Positions 61,936 through 64,000 of a DNA stretch of 64,000 nt are shown here, piece after piece. Under the pieces are notes generated by a model, which was not told where the DNA came from, did no database searches, and was given only the letters and a program-made list of their open reading frames with translations. A program made the translations under genes and the position numbers. The stretch comes from Rhizobium acidisoli (GTDB taxonomy: Bacteria > Pseudomonadota > Alphaproteobacteria > Rhizobiales > Rhizobiaceae), in assembly GCF_002531755.2 (NCBI RefSeq), contig NZ_CP035001.1, positions 620,001 to 684,000 of the forward strand. Reading direction: 5' to 3'. Every line of letters begins with the position of its first letter. Positions within the stretch are counted from its first letter, which is position 1.

Positions 61936-62058
61936 TGCAGCTCAATAGATGGACTATTAACTTCGAAATAACTCAGGCGGTGCAAGTCCATGGCAGCGGA
62001 GCCAATTGATCGTATGATTGCCGTATTGCCGAAGACGGCTTAGCTTGGGAACGGACCC

Positions 62059-62505
62059 GTGCGTGTTCGCATTATCTGTGTGCTGATTCTGTCCATCGCG
62101 TTTGGGCTCTTCATGCCTGTGGTGATGGAGTTTGGCCGGGCGCTTTACGTAGACGACGACTTCGGAGCACTCGCTTCACCTGATCTCGTTTTTCTCGCCT
62201 TTTCGGTCATCCCAGGCATTCTCGCGGCAGCGGGCCTTTGGCTGGCGGATGTTCGGCAGCGCAGGTTGCCGTTGCTCGCCTTGCCGCTCGGTATCCTCAT
62301 GTCGATCGGTGTGGGCTATGGCAGCACGGCCTTCGCGTTTCGCAACGCGATGGGCCGCTACGACATCCTGACCAACGACTGCTATTACACAAACGCCTTG
62401 GCTTTTCAGGGCAGGACCGGAATCTTCATTTCATGGGGCGGACGAACGGCTTTTCATCCACTCGAAAAAGTTCGATCGATGAATCCCGTACCAGCCGGAG
62501 CCTAG
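62059..62505 (+). CDS. Small membrane protein of unknown function
   Basis: A 148-residue protein with about three membrane segments: residues 4-28 (IICVLILSIAFGLFMPVVM), 45-64 (LVFLAFSVIPGILAAAGLWL) and 71-92 (LPLLALPLGILMSIGVGYGS), followed by a polar C-terminal part with a Cys (TNDCYY). No family recognised. The start is GTG or ATG near 62059; no strong ribosome-binding site is seen. The 200 bases after it hold only weak open frames. Confidence 0.5.
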   Translation: MRVRIICVLILSIAFGLFMPVVMEFGRALYVDDDFGALASPDLVFLAFSVIPGILAAAGLWLADVRQRRLPLLALPLGILMSIGVGYGSTAFAFRNAMGRYDILTNDCYYTNALAFQGRTGIFISWGGRTAFHPLEKVRSMNPVPAGA

Positions 62506-62705
62506 TCAGCAATCGCCAGCGGGACGCGATGAGCCACCTTTATGTGCCGGTGCGGAGGCACCGGCTGAAGCTCGACGGCAAACGCGCGTGCCGGCCGTGC
62601 GCGCCACCGGGCTGGCGACGCGCAACAGCGATGGCTGGCAGCTCGCATGCTGACCGGAACAACGATGCCCGCCGCCGCCTCGGCGGAACTTGGCATCGCC
62701 ATGGC

Positions 62706-63320
62706 TCAAGCTTGCGCCATGAATGCCTGTGTCGTGATCGCATTTGCGTAGAAAGGTGCGATGTCGCTCAGGAACGAGGTCTGCTGCTCCCGGGTGAAGG
62801 CCGCCGACGCATCGTAGATGACGTTGGTGTGATAGCCGAGGTCGTGGGCGTTGCGCACGGTCGACTCGACGCACTGGCGCAGGGCGAAGCCCATGACGTA
62901 GATGTCGAAGATCCGGTTATTGCGCAGATAGCTGTCGAGCGTGGTGGCGGCAAAGGCGCTGCTGCCGCCCGTGCGCTCGCTGATGACATATTCGCCGTCG
63001 CGAGGCTCGAACCCTGGGAAGAAATCGGTCTGCTCGCCGAGGAACGAGCCGTAGTCGCGCACCATCTTGCGCAGCCCGTACTTCCCTTCGCCCAGCACCC
63101 GGTAGTTCGGCTCGAGTACCATCCTGACGTGGATGACCTCGATGTTGCGGCGCCGGGCGTCTTCGAGGACCGTCTTCGAATTGGCGATCGCGGTCTCGAT
63201 CTGCTCGCGGTCCTGGAACTGGCCGTTGATGCCGCCGGTGGGGGCCAGCCAGTCGTTCTGGTATTCGATGAGGATCAGCGCGCTCCTGGCGCCGGCTTCC
63301 TTGGATGCATGGTCGGTCAT
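62706..63320 (-). CDS. Isochorismatase-like cysteine hydrolase with substituted Asp and Lys
   Basis: A 204-residue cysteine hydrolase. The nucleophile is C150 in YVMGFALRQCVESTVRNAHD, as in the family. The usual catalytic Asp (in x-D-x-Q) is Glu19 here (ALILIEYQNDW), and the usual Lys is Arg116 (YVISERTGGSSAF). Members with IEYQ are known, so the change may define a subgroup. Preceded by a GST gene on the same strand (54 bases between), it is probably cotranscribed with it. Confidence 0.8.
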   Translation of the reverse strand: MTDHASKEAGARSALILIEYQNDWLAPTGGINGQFQDREQIETAIANSKTVLEDARRRNIEVIHVRMVLEPNYRVLGEGKYGLRKMVRDYGSFLGEQTDFFPGFEPRDGEYVISERTGGSSAFAATTLDSYLRNNRIFDIYVMGFALRQCVESTVRNAHDLGYHTNVIYDASAAFTREQQTSFLSDIAPFYANAITTQAFMAQA

Positions 63321-63374
63321 GATGTTACTCCTTTGTTTGAATGATGTTCGGGTGCTTAGCCCCAGCGGCCGGCA

Positions 63375-64000
63375 TCAGGCCGCAAGAAGAGCCTGATGCT
63401 GGCGCAGATGCGCGCTGAAGCGGTCGGCATAGTCTTCGACCACCGCATTCCCCACGCTGGCGCGCGCCGCAAGTGCCGCCCGCCACGCCGAGACACGCGG
63501 GAAGCCTTCGAAGATCGGCTGCGACACCGCGGGATCGATGATCGCGAAATAGCGGAAGAGCGGGGCGTAGACCGCATCGACCATGCCGAAGGCGGCGCCG
63601 GCGAAATACGGCCCCGACCCCAGCTCGGCCTCCAGCTTCCGGAGCCGGTCGCGGAACGCGGCCCGCTTGGCGTCCGCGGTCACCGGATCGGTGGCGTTGA
63701 GAAACTGCCAGCCATCGGCCAGGGTCTGCGTGGCGAACTCGATCCACGCCCGCTGCCGGGCGCGCAACAGCGCGTCCTCGGGATACATCGCCGCGCCGCC
63801 CCGCGTTTCCTCCAGATACTCGCAGATCACCATGCTTTCGAAGAGGATGGCGTCCTCCTCGTCGGTCTGGTGCACCTTGAGCAGTGGAACCTTGCCGGTC
63901 GGCGACAGCGCCAGGAACCAGTCGGGCTTGGCCGAGAGGTCGACGTTGATCCGCTCGAACGGCACGTTCTTCTCGAGAAGGACGATCGCGGCGCGTTGAA
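63375..64000 (-). CDS. Glutathione S-transferase, partial (cut by window edge)
   Basis: The gene runs off the right edge, so the first residues are missing. The visible 208 residues contain the end of the first thioredoxin-fold helix (QRAAIVLLEKNVPFERINVD), LSPTGKVPLLKV with the cis-Pro, ILFESMVICEYLEE with the Glu-Ser glutathione site, and an all-helical C-terminal domain (GPYFAGAAFGMVDAVYAPLF). It is upstream of the cysteine hydrolase gene on the same strand, a detoxification-type pair. Confidence 0.87.
   Translation of the reverse strand, partial: QRAAIVLLEKNVPFERINVDLSAKPDWFLALSPTGKVPLLKVHQTDEEDAILFESMVICEYLEETRGGAAMYPEDALLRARQRAWIEFATQTLADGWQFLNATDPVTADAKRAAFRDRLRKLEAELGSGPYFAGAAFGMVDAVYAPLFRYFAIIDPAVSQPIFEGFPRVSAWRAALAARASVGNAVVEDYADRFSAHLRQHQALLAA

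Noticed and set aside
62502..62702. 66-residue minus-strand open frame before the cysteine hydrolase gene
   Set aside because: Ala/Arg/Pro-rich with no domain and no start context; could be a tiny gene remnant but cannot be supported.

Overview
The window looks like part of a large secondary replicon (chromid or megaplasmid) of a Rhizobium species, probably from the leguminosarum/etli group. The evidence is a RepA N-terminus of the repABC class at the left edge, high-GC coding DNA, aerobic cobF-M genes, a NadQ-nadABC block, a TfuA/YcaO pair, MocDEF-like genes, a DUF982 gene, and interspersed GC-rich palindromes of the type scattered through rhizobial genomes. From memory, cobalamin and nadABC genes share a replicon in R. 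etli p42e-type plasmids, which fits; I could not check this by search.

Layout. 1-391: start of repA, facing left. 593-7661: aerobic cobalamin genes cobF, G, H, I, J, L, M, with cobK on the opposite strand and apparently frameshifted. 7716-13369: a rhizopine/inositol-type group (MocC/IolI-like isomerase, LacI-family regulator, MocD-, MocE- and MocF-like oxygenase, ferredoxin and reductase, PanB-like protein) with a perfect palindromic operator candidate. 13424-18164: palindromic repeats, then nadQ and nadABC with two matching operator palindromes. 18412-22960: a SARP-like regulator, a 47-residue peptide gene, YcaO, TfuA and a small protein, which reads as an undescribed thioamide-type RiPP cluster. 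22993-27696: an XRE regulator, then an L-fucose-type oxidative pathway with an IclR regulator. 27761-29539: adenylate cyclase/TPR protein.

29953-52037 is rich in exported and envelope proteins. It holds a caspase/SEL1 protein, an S74-like protein, an NlpC/P60 protein, a beta-barrel, and a HupE/PPIase/DUF3604 operon. It ends in a tight plus-strand cluster: OmpA/DUF4384 protein, EF-hand caspase, trypsin-caspase fusion whose caspase domain lacks the catalytic His, serpin, and membrane-anchored pseudokinase with an FGE-sulfatase domain. The trypsin domain has the Asp that selects Arg/Lys, and the neighbouring serpin has an antithrombin-like reactive loop with Arg-Ser at the predicted scissile bond, so they may be a cognate protease and inhibitor pair. 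This is the most unusual system in the window.

52266-64000 is a mosaic of small accessory genes (DUF982, pentapeptide, Lrp, hydrolase, ClpP paralogue, ArsR/SRPBCC, acetyltransferase-like, tautomerase/LysR, DUF938, sulfite-oxidase-like, SDR, cysteine hydrolase, GST). Several gene remnants and a long palindrome in this part indicate repeated rearrangement. No rRNA, tRNA, CRISPR array or intact insertion sequence was recognised.
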